DNA from: DATKZH01 sp035528065
GTDB taxonomy: Bacteria > Planctomycetota > Planctomycetia > Pirellulales > Thermoguttaceae
Assembly (NCBI GenBank): GCA_035528065.1
Contig: DATKZH010000562.1
Location: 1 to 64,000, forward strand
Direction: 5' to 3'
DNA: 64,000 nucleotides
Every line of letters begins with the position of its first letter. The stretch's first letter is position 1. The notes under the pieces were generated by a model that saw only the letters and a list, made by a program, of their open reading frames with translations, was not told the DNA's origin and made no database searches. Below, one piece after another: positions 42,253 through 51,362 of the stretch. The position numbers and the translations under genes are program-made.

Positions 42253-44177
42253 TGCTGCACCTTCCGGAGACTGATGCCGAGCGACCTGCCCAGGTAAACG
42301 CCGATTGCCGTGTAAGCGAACCCCGTCACCACGACCTGGAGAAAGACGTACCAGTTGGCGAAGAACAGCCGGTAGAAGACCGCTTGGAGGGCGAGCGACG
42401 TGAACGTGCCGGCGGCGTCGGCCAGCCCCAACGCGAGCATCATGGCCAGGAGACTCGGGGGTTTCGCACGCCCCGGGCCGAACCGGGTGACGCCGAACGC
42501 CAGGAGCAGCGTCTCCCGAAAGGCGATCGAGGAGCCGACGAAGATGACGTCGGTCAGCCCGAACGAGCCGAACAGCACGGCGCCCATCACGTAGGTCACC
42601 AGGCCGGCCAGCGTCATGGCCCCGACGCGGGGGACGAGAAACAGGATCGACGTGACCAGCAGGTACGTCATCACCTCGGTCAACAGCCCGCCCACCAGGC
42701 AGTTAAACGGCCCCAACAGCGCGTAGAACACCATCGACACCAGCCCGCCCATGAATTGCAGACAGAACTGGAGCGAGCCCAACAGGGCCAAAAGCACCAG
42801 CACGCGGATCCCCAGCGACTCGACGATCCGGCGGTACAGCACCAGCGTGGCCCCCAGCCAGGCGAGACTGAGCACGGCGGCCCCCAGCACCCAACCCGAG
42901 AAGACGAGGTCGGAACGCACCACGCCCAGCGGCGCCTCCAGGACCTCGAGCGTCCGGTCGGAGCCGAGCGGCTTGATTTCGATCCGCCGCAAGTACGTAC
43001 CCTCGGGGGTTTCGGCACGCACGTAGACGGGCAACGGGCAGGGCTGCGTCTGGCCGGGCGGGACATGGGCGTAGGCCATGATCCGGCCCGTGCCGCCGGT
43101 CGATTCAAACTCCGGGGCGGCGAAGAACTCGACGGGCATGCGGGTGGCCGGATCGAGGATTTCGCTCACCAGGAGCAGGCTGATCGGCTGGGCCGTGTCG
43201 TTGCGGAGCCACAACGTCTGGTAGGTGAACGGCTCATAGGGGCTGGGCACGCTCAGACGGACGTTGAGCCAGGAGGCCACCTTGACACCAACCCGGTTGG
43301 GCATGCTGATCCGGTCGGCCACGCGCTGCCGCTCGTGGAACCCGTCGTGCTCCGTGGGGAGCCGCCACGCCACCACGCTCAGCCCCTCTCGGTCGAGCGT
43401 GCGGCCCACGAAGCGAATCGCCAGCGGCAGCACCAGCTCGCCCGACTCGAGCGTGATCACCAGCGGCGCGCTCGGCAGCCGGTCGCCCAGTCGGACCCGG
43501 CTGGTCCAGATCCTCTTGTCGAACTCGAGATGGAGGGCCGCCCCGTCTTCTTCGATCGGCGGTTCCATGCGGAGGCCGCCGGACTGCTCCTCGTCGATTT
43601 CGCTGGAGACCCGAAACTCGAGCGGCTCGCCGTCGGTGAGCTTCTCGATCTCCAGCATCACGTCGATCGTCTCGCCGGGCGCCGCCGGAACGGCGATCTC
43701 CCGTTGAGGGAAAAAAGGGGACAGGCACCTTTTTTCAAGAGAGGCTTCGTCACGGCACGCTTCGTCCGAAGTAAAAAAGGTGCCTGTCCCCCTTTTTCCC
43801 AGCGTGACCTCATGAGGCGTTTGACCCAGGGGCGCGTGCAGCCGGACGAGCAGCTCCGCGGAGGCCTCCGGCGCCCGGGCCGTCGAGCTCGGGCCGTCAT
43901 CCGCGACGACGCGATACGCCGCGCCCGGCTGCCACGCAAAACGCACCTCCGCCAACGGCCGGCCGTACGCCTGGGTCCGGGCGACCGCGCGACCTCGGGC
44001 ATCGAAGACGTCGATCGTCCGGGCCTTGCCGGGGTTGTGGACTTCCGCAACGCCGGGCCGGGTGAAGGCCAGCTCGGGCGCTGGCGGCGGCTCGGGCTGG
44101 CGGAGGCGTCGGGCAAGCACCACCCCGAAAAGGATCAGCACCGCCGAGAGGAACAAGGTTGCCAGGACCCGCTTCAT
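42249..44177 (-). CDS. ECF S-component fused to a large extracytoplasmic domain
   Basis: A 642-aa protein. An N-terminal membrane anchor (LFLSAVLILFGVVLARRL) is followed by about 400 residues of beta-rich extracytoplasmic sequence. The C-terminal 190 or so residues form six membrane segments that look like an ECF substrate-binding S-component (LLGPFNCLVGGLLTE, YVMGAVLFGSFGLTD, GLADAAGTFTSLALQ). S-components normally have only about 200 residues, so the outer domain is exceptional and may capture the substrate. ATG 44177 is used; a TTG 9 codons upstream is possible. A 28-bp inverted repeat is inserted in frame (43708-43800). The substrate is unknown; the six-helix part is nearest to YkoE-like thiamine-precursor components by overall look only. 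Confidence 0.78.
   Translation of the reverse strand: MKRVLATLFLSAVLILFGVVLARRLRQPEPPPAPELAFTRPGVAEVHNPGKARTIDVFDARGRAVARTQAYGRPLAEVRFAWQPGAAYRVVADDGPSSTARAPEASAELLVRLHAPLGQTPHEVTLGKRGTGTFFTSDEACRDEASLEKRCLSPFFPQREIAVPAAPGETIDVMLEIEKLTDGEPLEFRVSSEIDEEQSGGLRMEPPIEEDGAALHLEFDKRIWTSRVRLGDRLPSAPLVITLESGELVLPLAIRFVGRTLDREGLSVVAWRLPTEHDGFHERQRVADRISMPNRVGVKVASWLNVRLSVPSPYEPFTYQTLWLRNDTAQPISLLLVSEILDPATRMPVEFFAAPEFESTGGTGRIMAYAHVPPGQTQPCPLPVYVRAETPEGTYLRRIEIKPLGSDRTLEVLEAPLGVVRSDLVFSGWVLGAAVLSLAWLGATLVLYRRIVESLGIRVLVLLALLGSLQFCLQFMGGLVSMVFYALLGPFNCLVGGLLTEVMTYLLVTSILFLVPRVGAMTLAGLVTYVMGAVLFGSFGLTDVIFVGSSIAFRETLLLAFGVTRFGPGRAKPPSLLAMMLALGLADAAGTFTSLALQAVFYRLFFANWYVFLQVVVTGFAYTAIGVYLGRSLGISLRKVQQ
43708..43800. 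repeat. 28-bp inverted repeat inserted in the S-component gene
   Basis: Arms 43708-43735 (GGGAAAAAAGGGGACAGGCA...) and 43773-43800 are inverted copies with one mismatch around a 37-bp centre containing CGCTTCGTCCGAAG. Translation on the minus strand reads through it (GTGTFFTSDEACRDE, then CLSPFFP). Same layout as the gtrA element at 9926-10002: GGG-A(n)-GGGGAC-heptamer-T(n). Confidence 0.9.
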
Positions 44178-44450
44178 GGGATGCCAGCGTGCGAGGATGG
44201 GCAATTCGGAAGCGATTCATCCTACCCGCCGATTCTTGGATCCGCAACCTGGCCGGTTCGCGCGCCGCACGATCGCTCGTCGCCCATCGCACGCCCCCGC
44301 GACGGCTGCTTGACACGGCCCACCGCCGTGCTCAGAATTCAGCGTGAGGCCTGAGAACCGATCCAAGTGGCGCTCGAACCGCGCCCGACAACTCCCCCGC
44401 TCGCCTGCCCCGGTCTTCCGATCCTTCTTCCCTCAGAGAGGACAATCGCC

Positions 44451-45860
44451 ATGAACGACGGCCCGACCGAACCGGCCCGGCGTCGCACCCGTCGCCATTT
44501 CCTGAAGACCGCGGCCGCGGCCGTCTCGGCGGCCGTCGCCGCGCCCGCCCTGGTGCCCTCCTCGGTGCTCGGTGCCAACGCCCCGAGCAACCGGATCAAC
44601 CTGGGCGTGATCGGCTGCGGAAACCAGAGCACCGTCGACCTGCCCAACTTCCTCCGCAATGACGACCTCCAGGTGCTGGCCGTCTGCGACGTGAATACGG
44701 CCAGCTACGGCTACGTCCGCGAGGACCAGTACTTGGGTCGCGAGCCTGCCAAGAAGCAGGTCGAGGCGTTCTACGCCGAGAAGCATGGGTCGGGCACGTA
44801 TCGCGGCTGCGACGCCTACAACGATTTCCGCAAGGTGCTCTCACGCGACGACGTCGACGCGGTCGCGATCATCACGCCCGATCATTGGCACGGCGTGATG
44901 GTCTCGATGGCCGCGGCGGCCGGGAAGCACATCTGGGGGCAGAAGCCGCTCTCGCTCACGATCCGGCAAGGGCAGGAGATGATCAAGGCCGTGCGCAAGC
45001 ACAAGGTGATCCTCCAGACCGGCAGCCAGTTCCGCTCCAGCCCGGCCAACCGCCATGCGTGCGAGCTCGTGCGCAACGGCCGCATCGGCCGGCTTGAGCG
45101 GATCCAGACCTTCCTCGCGACGAACAACTTCACCGGGCCCGGGCCGGGGTGGCAGCCGATGCCCGTGCCGCCCGGCTTCGACTACGAGACGTGGCTCGGA
45201 CCGGCCCCTTCGGCCCCGTACCACGCCGACCGCTGCCTGTACCGGTTCCGCTTCAATCTGGACTATTCCGGCGGCCAGATCACGAACTTCGGGGCCCACT
45301 CGAACGACATCGCCCAATGGGGCAATGGAACCTGCCTGACCGGACCGGTCGAGATCGAAGGGCTCGAGGCCGAGTGGCCGCCCAAGGGAAGCCTGTTCAA
45401 CACCGCGCTTTCGAGCCGCTTCCGCGCCCGGTACGCAAACGGCGTCGAGCTCGTGTGCCAGACCGGCGAGCCGCGGATGGGCGCACGCTTCGAGGGGACC
45501 GAGGGCTGGGTGCAGTTCGGCTTCGGCGGGCTGAAGACCCACCCCGAGTCGCTCAAGGACTCCAAGATCGGCGCCGACGAAATCCACCTGCCCCGCAGCG
45601 TCCCCGACCGCGAGGAAGACGTGTACCGCAACTACTGCGTCGACCACGTCCGCAACTTCGTCGACGCCGTCAAGGCGGGCGAGGACCCGATCGCGCCGGT
45701 CGAGATCGGCCACCGCACCGCCAGCATCTGCCACCTGGGCAACATCGCCGTCCGGACGATGCGGAAACTCCAGTGGGACCCGGACAAGGAGCAATTCGTC
45801 GGCGACGACGAGGCCAACGGGATGCTCGCGCGGCCGCTGCGGGCGCCGTGGCACTTATGA
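44451..45860 (+). CDS. Gfo/Idh/MocA family oxidoreductase, Tat-exported
   Basis: A 469-aa NAD(P)-dependent oxidoreductase. The Tat signal RRTRRHFLKTAAAAV (residues 11-25) precedes the Rossmann motif LGVIGCGNQS (near 52). The family lysine is in WGQKPLS, and HWHGVMV and NLDYSGGQITNFGAH are motifs of the planctomycete subfamily. Length and insertions differ from the paralogue at 18675, so it is not a recent duplicate. Ribosome site AGAGAGG is 9 bases before ATG 44451. It is divergent from the ECF operon and followed by a palindromic repeat, then by the MttB-family gene. Confidence 0.9.
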   Translation: MNDGPTEPARRRTRRHFLKTAAAAVSAAVAAPALVPSSVLGANAPSNRINLGVIGCGNQSTVDLPNFLRNDDLQVLAVCDVNTASYGYVREDQYLGREPAKKQVEAFYAEKHGSGTYRGCDAYNDFRKVLSRDDVDAVAIITPDHWHGVMVSMAAAAGKHIWGQKPLSLTIRQGQEMIKAVRKHKVILQTGSQFRSSPANRHACELVRNGRIGRLERIQTFLATNNFTGPGPGWQPMPVPPGFDYETWLGPAPSAPYHADRCLYRFRFNLDYSGGQITNFGAHSNDIAQWGNGTCLTGPVEIEGLEAEWPPKGSLFNTALSSRFRARYANGVELVCQTGEPRMGARFEGTEGWVQFGFGGLKTHPESLKDSKIGADEIHLPRSVPDREEDVYRNYCVDHVRNFVDAVKAGEDPIAPVEIGHRTASICHLGNIAVRTMRKLQWDPDKEQFVGDDEANGMLARPLRAPWHL

Positions 45861-45937
45861 GGGATGAGAGATGAGGGATGAGAGATGGGATATAATGAAT
45901 GAGTGATAAGTGACAAGAGATTCATGAGTAGGTAGGT

Positions 45938-46086
45938 CCCATCGTTCCCACGCTTCGCGTGGGAACGCACTGGTCCGACGCTTCGCGTCGGAAAGGCGCG
46001 ACTGCCGGTGACTGAACGGGCCCCGCCGATGTCGAGACGCAAAGCGTCCGAAAGCCCGTTACGACGCGAAGCGTCGTAACGATGGG
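45938..46086. repeat. Composite palindrome built of four hairpins
   Basis: Outer CCCATCGTT (45938-45946) and AACGATGGG (46078-46086) enclose four nested perfect hairpins with CTTCG or CGAAG centres: CGTTCCCACG/CGTGGGAACG (45943-45967), TCCGACGC/GCGTCGGA (45974-45992), GACGC/GCGTC (46036-46048) and CGTTACGACGC/GCGTCGTAACG (46057-46081). It is preceded by degenerate GATGAGA tandem repeats (45858-45885). The element ends 27 bp before the MttB-family ATG. Confidence 0.85.
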
Positions 46087-46113
46087 CGCAGCCTGAACCC
46101 TGGTCCCCGAGCC

Positions 46114-47517
46114 ATGCCGATCCTTGCCACCAGCAATATCGAGCGGATCAACGAGGCGAGTCTCCGCGTGCTGGGGGAGACGGGCGTGCAGGTGGACGAC
46201 GACGCCGTGGTGGCGTTGCTCGGCGAGCGCGGCTGCTCGGTCGTCGAGGGCACGCGCGTCGTACGCTTGCCGCGCGAGGTGGTCGACGCCGCGATCGGCG
46301 CGTGCCCCCGCGAAGTCAGGCTGGCCGCCCTCGACGGGCAGGAGACCGTGCTCCGCGCCGGCGGGCCAAGCGTCTTCTGGACCGGCAACGCGATCAACCT
46401 GGCCGTCGATAAGCACGTCGAGCCGATCGACACGGGCCGCTTCATCGACCTGGTCCACGTGGTCGATGGGCTGGAGCACCTCGACGGCATGGTCAGCACG
46501 TGCCTGGCCGACGTCCCTCCGCCGGTGCGCGGCCTGGTGGGCATGCGGCTTATCGCCGAGAACTGCCTGAAGCACGTGCGCCCGTGCATCTACGACCCCC
46601 GCGAGACCAAGGGCATGATCGAAATGGCCCAGGTGCTCGCCGACGGCCGGTCGCCCGCCGAGTGGCCGATCTTCAGCCTGGGCTACACGGCGGTGAGCCC
46701 GTTGCGTTGGTCCGGCTTGGCCTTGGCCGCGTTCCGCGAGAGCTCCGGCCACGGGGTGCCGATGATGGTCAACGCCGAGCCTGCCGGCGGGGTGACTGCC
46801 CCGGTTACGCTGGCCGGGGAGCTGGTCGTCGGCAACGCCGAGGCGCTCAGCGGCGTGGTGATCTGCCAGGCGTTGGAGCCGGGCCGCCCGCTGGTGTTCA
46901 ACATGGGGTTCGCCCACGTGATGGACATGCAGACCACGGTGATGCGAACCGGCGGCGTGGAGAACGGGCTGCTCCAGGCGGCCGGGGCGGAGATCGCCGC
47001 CTTTCATGGGCTCCCCAGCGCGTCCTGGATGGGCACCGAAAGCCTCGTGGCCGACGCCGCGGCCGCCTACGAAAACGTGGTCACCGGCATGCTGCACGTC
47101 ATGAGCCGCGCCAACATCGTCTGGGGCGTGGGCAACCTGGAGTCGACCAAGGCGATGTCGCTGGAGATGGCCGTGATCGGAAACGACATCGCCGGAGCGC
47201 TCCGCCGTGCCCAGCAGGGGATTCAAGTCGACGACGAGACCCTGGCGGTCGACCTCATCCAGGAGCTGGGCCGGAAGCCGGACTACCTCAACCATCCGCA
47301 CACGCTGGCCCATTTCAAACGGGAGTACTACTATCCCCGCGTGACCAACCGCCGCCCCCGGGGCACGTGGGAAGCCCTGGGAAGCCCCACGATCCTCGAC
47401 GAGGCCCGCGACCGCATCGCGAAGCTTCGGGCGCTTCCGACGCGGAGCATCGTGTCGGCGGCTCAACGAAAGGAGCTGGAGATGATCGAGAAGAAATGGA
47501 GAGAGCGGTTGACGTAG
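46114..47517 (+). CDS. Trimethylamine methyltransferase (MttB) family protein, non-pyrrolysine
   Basis: A 467-aa protein of the MttB superfamily. Members transfer a methyl group from a quaternary or tertiary amine such as glycine betaine to a cognate corrinoid protein. Family landmarks are SVFWTGNAINLAVD, FNMGFAHVMDMQT, GGVENGLLQAAGAEIAAFHGLPSAS and a C-terminal HPHTLAHFKREYYYP. The frame has no internal TAG, so it lacks the pyrrolysine of true trimethylamine enzymes. No corrinoid-binding or reactivation protein is nearby, so its methyl acceptor must be encoded elsewhere. ATG 46114 starts the conserved region; the promoter region is taken up by a palindrome. Confidence 0.88.
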   Translation: MPILATSNIERINEASLRVLGETGVQVDDDAVVALLGERGCSVVEGTRVVRLPREVVDAAIGACPREVRLAALDGQETVLRAGGPSVFWTGNAINLAVDKHVEPIDTGRFIDLVHVVDGLEHLDGMVSTCLADVPPPVRGLVGMRLIAENCLKHVRPCIYDPRETKGMIEMAQVLADGRSPAEWPIFSLGYTAVSPLRWSGLALAAFRESSGHGVPMMVNAEPAGGVTAPVTLAGELVVGNAEALSGVVICQALEPGRPLVFNMGFAHVMDMQTTVMRTGGVENGLLQAAGAEIAAFHGLPSASWMGTESLVADAAAAYENVVTGMLHVMSRANIVWGVGNLESTKAMSLEMAVIGNDIAGALRRAQQGIQVDDETLAVDLIQELGRKPDYLNHPHTLAHFKREYYYPRVTNRRPRGTWEALGSPTILDEARDRIAKLRALPTRSIVSAAQRKELEMIEKKWRERLT

Positions 47518-47660
47518 ACGCGGCGCGTGACGCAGATGGCCTGCGAGGATTTCTGACGCCTGCTCAAGCCGCAAGCGGCTTCTTCCACGGTCCTTTGCAT
47601 TCCCAGCTTTTGACCCCTCACACTCACAACGCCACACAGACTCGCGAAGGAGCAATCCCC

Positions 47661-49766
47661 ATGAAAGCCCACCATCACGCCCGAACGCTGGCCGCGCTCG
47701 CGCTGGCGGCACTCGTCGTCGTGCTCGCAGCCGACGGTCCCTGGACGCTCGCCGGCGCCGCTCAGGCATCCGGGACCACCTTCTACGTAGCCACCAACGG
47801 CAACGACGCCTGGTCGGGCACCCTGCCGGAAGCGAACGCCGGGAAGACCGACGGCCCCTTCGCCACGCTGGAACGGGCCCGCGACGCGGTCCGCGCGCTG
47901 AAGAAGCAAGGCGGCCTGCCCGCCGGGGGCGTCACCGTCGAGCTTCGCGGCGGCCGGTACGAGCGTGGGCAGACGTTCGAGCTGGCTGCGGAGGACTCGG
48001 GCGCCGAGGCCTCGCCGGTCGTCTACCGCGCCCGGCAAGGCGAGGAGGTCCGGCTCACCGGCGGGCGCGTGGTCGCAGGCTTCCAGCCGGTGACCGACGC
48101 CGCCGTGCTCGACCGTCTGGACGAATCCGCCCGAGGCAAGGTGCTGTGGGCGGACCTGAAGGCCTTGGGAATCACCGAGTACGGGCCCGTCAAGGGGGGC
48201 GGGCTGGAGCTCTTCTTCCAGGACGAGCCGATGACCTTGGCCCGGTGGCCCAACGAGGGTTTCGTCAACATCGTCGACCTGGTCGGCGGCAAGCCGGTCG
48301 ACGTCCGCGGCACCAAGGGGGACAAGATCGGCAAGTTCATCTATGAGGGCGATCGTCCTAAGCGCTGGGCCGGCGAGAAGGACCCCTGGGTCCACGGCTA
48401 CTGGTTCTGGGACTGGTCCGACCAGCGGCACGCGGTCGAGTCGATCGACACCGAGCGGCGCGTGATCGCCGTCAAGCCGCCCTACCACGGCTACGGCTAC
48501 CGCAAGGGACAGTGGTTCTACGCCTTCAACCTCCTCTCCGAGCTCGACGCGCCCGGCGAGTGGTATCTCGACCGCGACTCGGGCGTCCTCTACTTCTGGC
48601 CGCCCGCGCCGATCGACGAAGGCCAGGCGGTCGTCTCCGTCCTCGGCACGCTCGCGAGCGTCCGCGACGCCTCGCACGTCGCGTTTGCGGGCATGATCCT
48701 GGAAGCCGCGCGGGGGACCGCCGTGACGATCACCGGCTGCGAGCAGGTGCAGGTCACCGGGTGCCTGCTGCGGAACCTGGGAAGCTGGGCGGTGAGGATC
48801 TCCGGCGGGAAGCAGTGCGGCGTGGCCGACTGCGACGTGACCCAAACCGGCGACGGCGGGATCGCCCTTTCCGGCGGCGACCGCAAGACCCTCACCCCCG
48901 CCGGACACGCGGCCGTGAACAACCACGTCCACCACTACAGCCGCTGGAACCGGATGTACCAGCCGGCGATCTCGCTCCAGGGCGTGGGGAACCTCGCCCT
49001 TCACAACCTGATCCACCACGCCCCGCACGAGGCCATGGCCTTCGGCGGCAACGACCACCGGATCGAGCTCAACGAGATCCACCACGTGTGCGAGGAGTCG
49101 AACGACGCCGGGGCGATCTACAGCGGGCGCGACTGGACCATGCGGGGCACCGTCATCCGGCACAACTTCCTCCACCACATCAACGGCTTCCGCGGCCGGG
49201 GGTGCGTGGGCGTCTACCTGGACGACATGTTCTGCGGCACCGAGATCTCCGGCAACGTGTTCTACGACGTCACCCGCGCAGCGTTCATCGGGGGCGGGCG
49301 GGACTGCACCGTCGAGAACAACGTGTTCGTCGACTGCAAGCCGTCGCTGCACATCGACGCCCGGGCCATGGGCTGGGCCGGCGGGAGCGTGCCCACCACG
49401 ATGACCACACGGCTGAAGGCGATGCCCTACGAGACGCCGCTCTGGCAGAAGCGCTACCCGAAGCTGCCGGGCATCCTCGACGACGAGCCGGCCGCGCCCA
49501 AAGGGAACCTCGTCGTGCGCAACGCCTCGTTCGGCGGCAAGTGGGACGGCGTGCAAGGCCAGGCGCGGCCGTACGTCGCCTTCCAAGACAACCTGGTCGA
49601 TCAGCCGCTCGACCCGGACCCCGGCTTCGTCGACGCGGCCAACCTGAACTTCCAGCTCCGCGACGACTCGCCCGTCTACAAGCAGGTCCCCGGCTTCCAG
49701 AAGATACCGTTCGACAAGATGGGGCTGGTGCCCTGCGAGTCTCCTTTTCGGAAGGGCCGGCCATGA
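47661..49766 (+). CDS. Secreted right-handed parallel beta-helix protein
   Basis: A 701-aa exported protein, probably acting on or binding polysaccharide. A signal peptide spans residues 1-35 (ALALAALVVVLAADG). The start of the mature part, TFYVATNGNDAWSGTLPEAN and DGPFATLERARDAVRALK, is the classic opening of planctomycete pectate-lyase-like beta-helix proteins. The helix core has repeating turns: VQVTGCLLRNLGSWAVRISG, IELNEIHHVCEESNDAGAIY, GTEISGNVFYDVT. Ribosome site AAGGAG precedes ATG 47661. Catalytic residues cannot be assigned. It is on the same strand as the MttB-family gene, 143 bp after it. Confidence 0.87.
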   Translation: MKAHHHARTLAALALAALVVVLAADGPWTLAGAAQASGTTFYVATNGNDAWSGTLPEANAGKTDGPFATLERARDAVRALKKQGGLPAGGVTVELRGGRYERGQTFELAAEDSGAEASPVVYRARQGEEVRLTGGRVVAGFQPVTDAAVLDRLDESARGKVLWADLKALGITEYGPVKGGGLELFFQDEPMTLARWPNEGFVNIVDLVGGKPVDVRGTKGDKIGKFIYEGDRPKRWAGEKDPWVHGYWFWDWSDQRHAVESIDTERRVIAVKPPYHGYGYRKGQWFYAFNLLSELDAPGEWYLDRDSGVLYFWPPAPIDEGQAVVSVLGTLASVRDASHVAFAGMILEAARGTAVTITGCEQVQVTGCLLRNLGSWAVRISGGKQCGVADCDVTQTGDGGIALSGGDRKTLTPAGHAAVNNHVHHYSRWNRMYQPAISLQGVGNLALHNLIHHAPHEAMAFGGNDHRIELNEIHHVCEESNDAGAIYSGRDWTMRGTVIRHNFLHHINGFRGRGCVGVYLDDMFCGTEISGNVFYDVTRAAFIGGGRDCTVENNVFVDCKPSLHIDARAMGWAGGSVPTTMTTRLKAMPYETPLWQKRYPKLPGILDDEPAAPKGNLVVRNASFGGKWDGVQGQARPYVAFQDNLVDQPLDPDPGFVDAANLNFQLRDDSPVYKQVPGFQKIPFDKMGLVPCESPFRKGRP

Positions 49767-49803
49767 AGCGAACGGCCCGAGCGCCGATCTGCCCCAGGGC
49801 GGC

Positions 49804-50235
49804 TCAATCGGTCATGTCGAAGGAGAAGTCGTTCTCCTTGCCCTTCTCAACCGTGGCCGAGAGGCCGGATGTCCGGGAGTTTTCGTATTTCGCGGGGAAG
49901 CGCCTCGCGGACTCATCCGGCAGCGAATAGTCGTCGGTGGTCGTGCTGTCGGTGGGCTCGGTGATAACCACGGTATGCTTGCCCAGTGTGGCACCGTCGC
50001 CCGACTTAAACGTCGAGAGAGAGAACTTGCCCGAGGCGTCGGTGGTCCCTGAGGCCGGTCGGGCGCCCTCGCCGTCGGGGATGAAGCCGACGTTCACCCC
50101 GTCCACCGGCTCGCCGTTGTAGGTTACCGTCCCGGTGACTTTCACGGTCGGGGCCGTGCCTGGCCCACCGCAACCGACCACCCAAGCCAAGCCCAGCACG
50201 ACCCCCAATCGCATTGCTTTCTGACGCGTGATCAT
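49804..50235 (-). CDS. Small lipoprotein with carboxypeptidase-regulatory/transthyretin-like fold
   Basis: A 143-aa protein. The N-terminal signal ends in a lipobox (LAWVVGCGGPG), so the mature protein starts with a lipidated Cys. The mature part (VTGTVTYNGEPVDGVNVGFI, GTTDASGKFSLST) is an Ig-like beta sandwich of the carboxypeptidase-regulatory type common in planctomycete lipoproteins. ATG 50235 is preceded by GGGAGG. It lies 149 bp downstream of a DUF1559 gene on the same strand, a recurring arrangement in this phylum. Function unknown. Confidence 0.85.
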   Translation of the reverse strand: MITRQKAMRLGVVLGLAWVVGCGGPGTAPTVKVTGTVTYNGEPVDGVNVGFIPDGEGARPASGTTDASGKFSLSTFKSGDGATLGKHTVVITEPTDSTTTDDYSLPDESARRFPAKYENSRTSGLSATVEKGKENDFSFDMTD

Positions 50236-50384
50236 CGACCCCTCCCTTGCGAACAGTTCTGGTTGCTGGCGACCCGGCACGATCGTCCACGCCGTACCGG
50301 TCGAGAGGTGAACTCCCCCGTCGCGCGTCTCGTCGGGCATAACCCGCGCTACGTTTTCCGGGAGTGGCGCGACTGCGTTTCGCC

Positions 50385-51362
50385 TCACGGCACCTGGACG
50401 GGCTCCCCGTCGCCCCGGTTCCCCAAGTGACGGTACGTGGCGAGTTCGATCGTTTCGCTGACGAACGTGACGCTCCCGTCACAGATCCCGAAGTTTGCCC
50501 CGCCGGGGTGTCGGCTCATGAACGAGTAGTTGTTACCCCAATCCGTCCAACGGGTTTCCAGGGTCTGAGCCGGATCGGTCATGATGATGTTTGACTTGTA
50601 GTTCAGCGGGATGCCGCACGTGGCGGTCGAGCCGTTGAACCAGTACCACCAGGTATGATTACACCAACGTGGAATCGCTTCCCCGACGGCAAACGTGTTC
50701 GAGGCGCCGTCTTCGATTTCGGCGAATTTGATCCAGGCCTCCCGGTAGTTGTTGTTGTTGCGGAAAATGATTCCGTTGCCCCGGTCGAGTCCGCTCCCGT
50801 CATTGCCCCAGTAGCCGCCGCGGGGCCACGTGTGCCGGCACACGGCGTCGCCCCACGCCCAGTTGCTGCCGGCACATGCCTTATAATTCGTGATGGCCCG
50901 CGTGTCGTTCACGTTGGCGCGACTACCCATCAGGCCTTGTTGGTTGCTGTCCGACGGACACAGGAAGGCGGCAATCACTGTGCGCGAGACCTCGGTATTG
51001 ACGTTGTAGTCGGCGTCGCCGGGATTCCCCGTTCCTACCTGAAGACCGAAGATGATCTTGTCGTACAGCGGCTGCTGCTCGACATACGGCAGGATGGCCT
51101 GCATCCAACTGTGGCCGGTGTTGGTGTAGTCGTACTGGGCGTTCCCGCCGTAGCAGGAAGGAAGCACCTTGTAGGTGTCGTGGTAGTTGTGCATCGCCAA
51201 CACCAGTTGCTTGACGTTGTTCGTGCACTGCGCTCGGCGCGCCGCCTCGCGGGCGGCTTGAACGGCCGGCAACAACAGGGCGATCAGGATTCCAATAATG
51301 GCGATCACCACCAGCAGCTCGACAAGCGTGAAAGCTTGCCGCTTGCGCAAGAAGCCAGACAT
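50385..51362 (-). CDS. DUF1559 prepilin-type protein
   Basis: A 325-aa member of the large planctomycete DUF1559 family. A type-IV-pilin-like N-terminal signal is clear: RKRQAFTLVELLVVIAIIGI, followed by ALLLPAVQAAREAARRAQC. Prepilin peptidase should cut just before the F-T-L-V-E. The C-terminus has the family H-x9-DG motif (HPGGANFGICDGSVTF). The mature protein is probably envelope-exposed, in pseudopilin-like or surface structures. ATG 51362 follows GGAGG. It is paired with the lipoprotein downstream. Confidence 0.95.
   Translation of the reverse strand: MSGFLRKRQAFTLVELLVVIAIIGILIALLLPAVQAAREAARRAQCTNNVKQLVLAMHNYHDTYKVLPSCYGGNAQYDYTNTGHSWMQAILPYVEQQPLYDKIIFGLQVGTGNPGDADYNVNTEVSRTVIAAFLCPSDSNQQGLMGSRANVNDTRAITNYKACAGSNWAWGDAVCRHTWPRGGYWGNDGSGLDRGNGIIFRNNNNYREAWIKFAEIEDGASNTFAVGEAIPRWCNHTWWYWFNGSTATCGIPLNYKSNIIMTDPAQTLETRWTDWGNNYSFMSRHPGGANFGICDGSVTFVSETIELATYRHLGNRGDGEPVQVP

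Noticed and set aside
43708..43800. Intrinsic terminator reading of the inverted repeat (stem plus T-run)
   Set aside because: It sits in the middle of a gene with an intact frame continuing on both sides, and the same design occurs inside gtrA; an insertion repeat is the simpler reading.
45889..45894. TATAAT as promoter for the MttB-family gene
   Set aside because: It lies inside degenerate GATGAGA repeats, without a -35 box and more than 200 bp from the gene with a large palindrome between.
46114..47517. Pyrrolysine-containing trimethylamine methyltransferase
   Set aside because: No in-frame TAG occurs within the gene and no pyrrolysine genes are present.
46500..49766. Fusion of the MttB-region frame with the beta-helix protein
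   Set aside because: The upstream 387 codons are shadow of the methyltransferase; a signal peptide and AAGGAG ribosome site mark the start at 47661.
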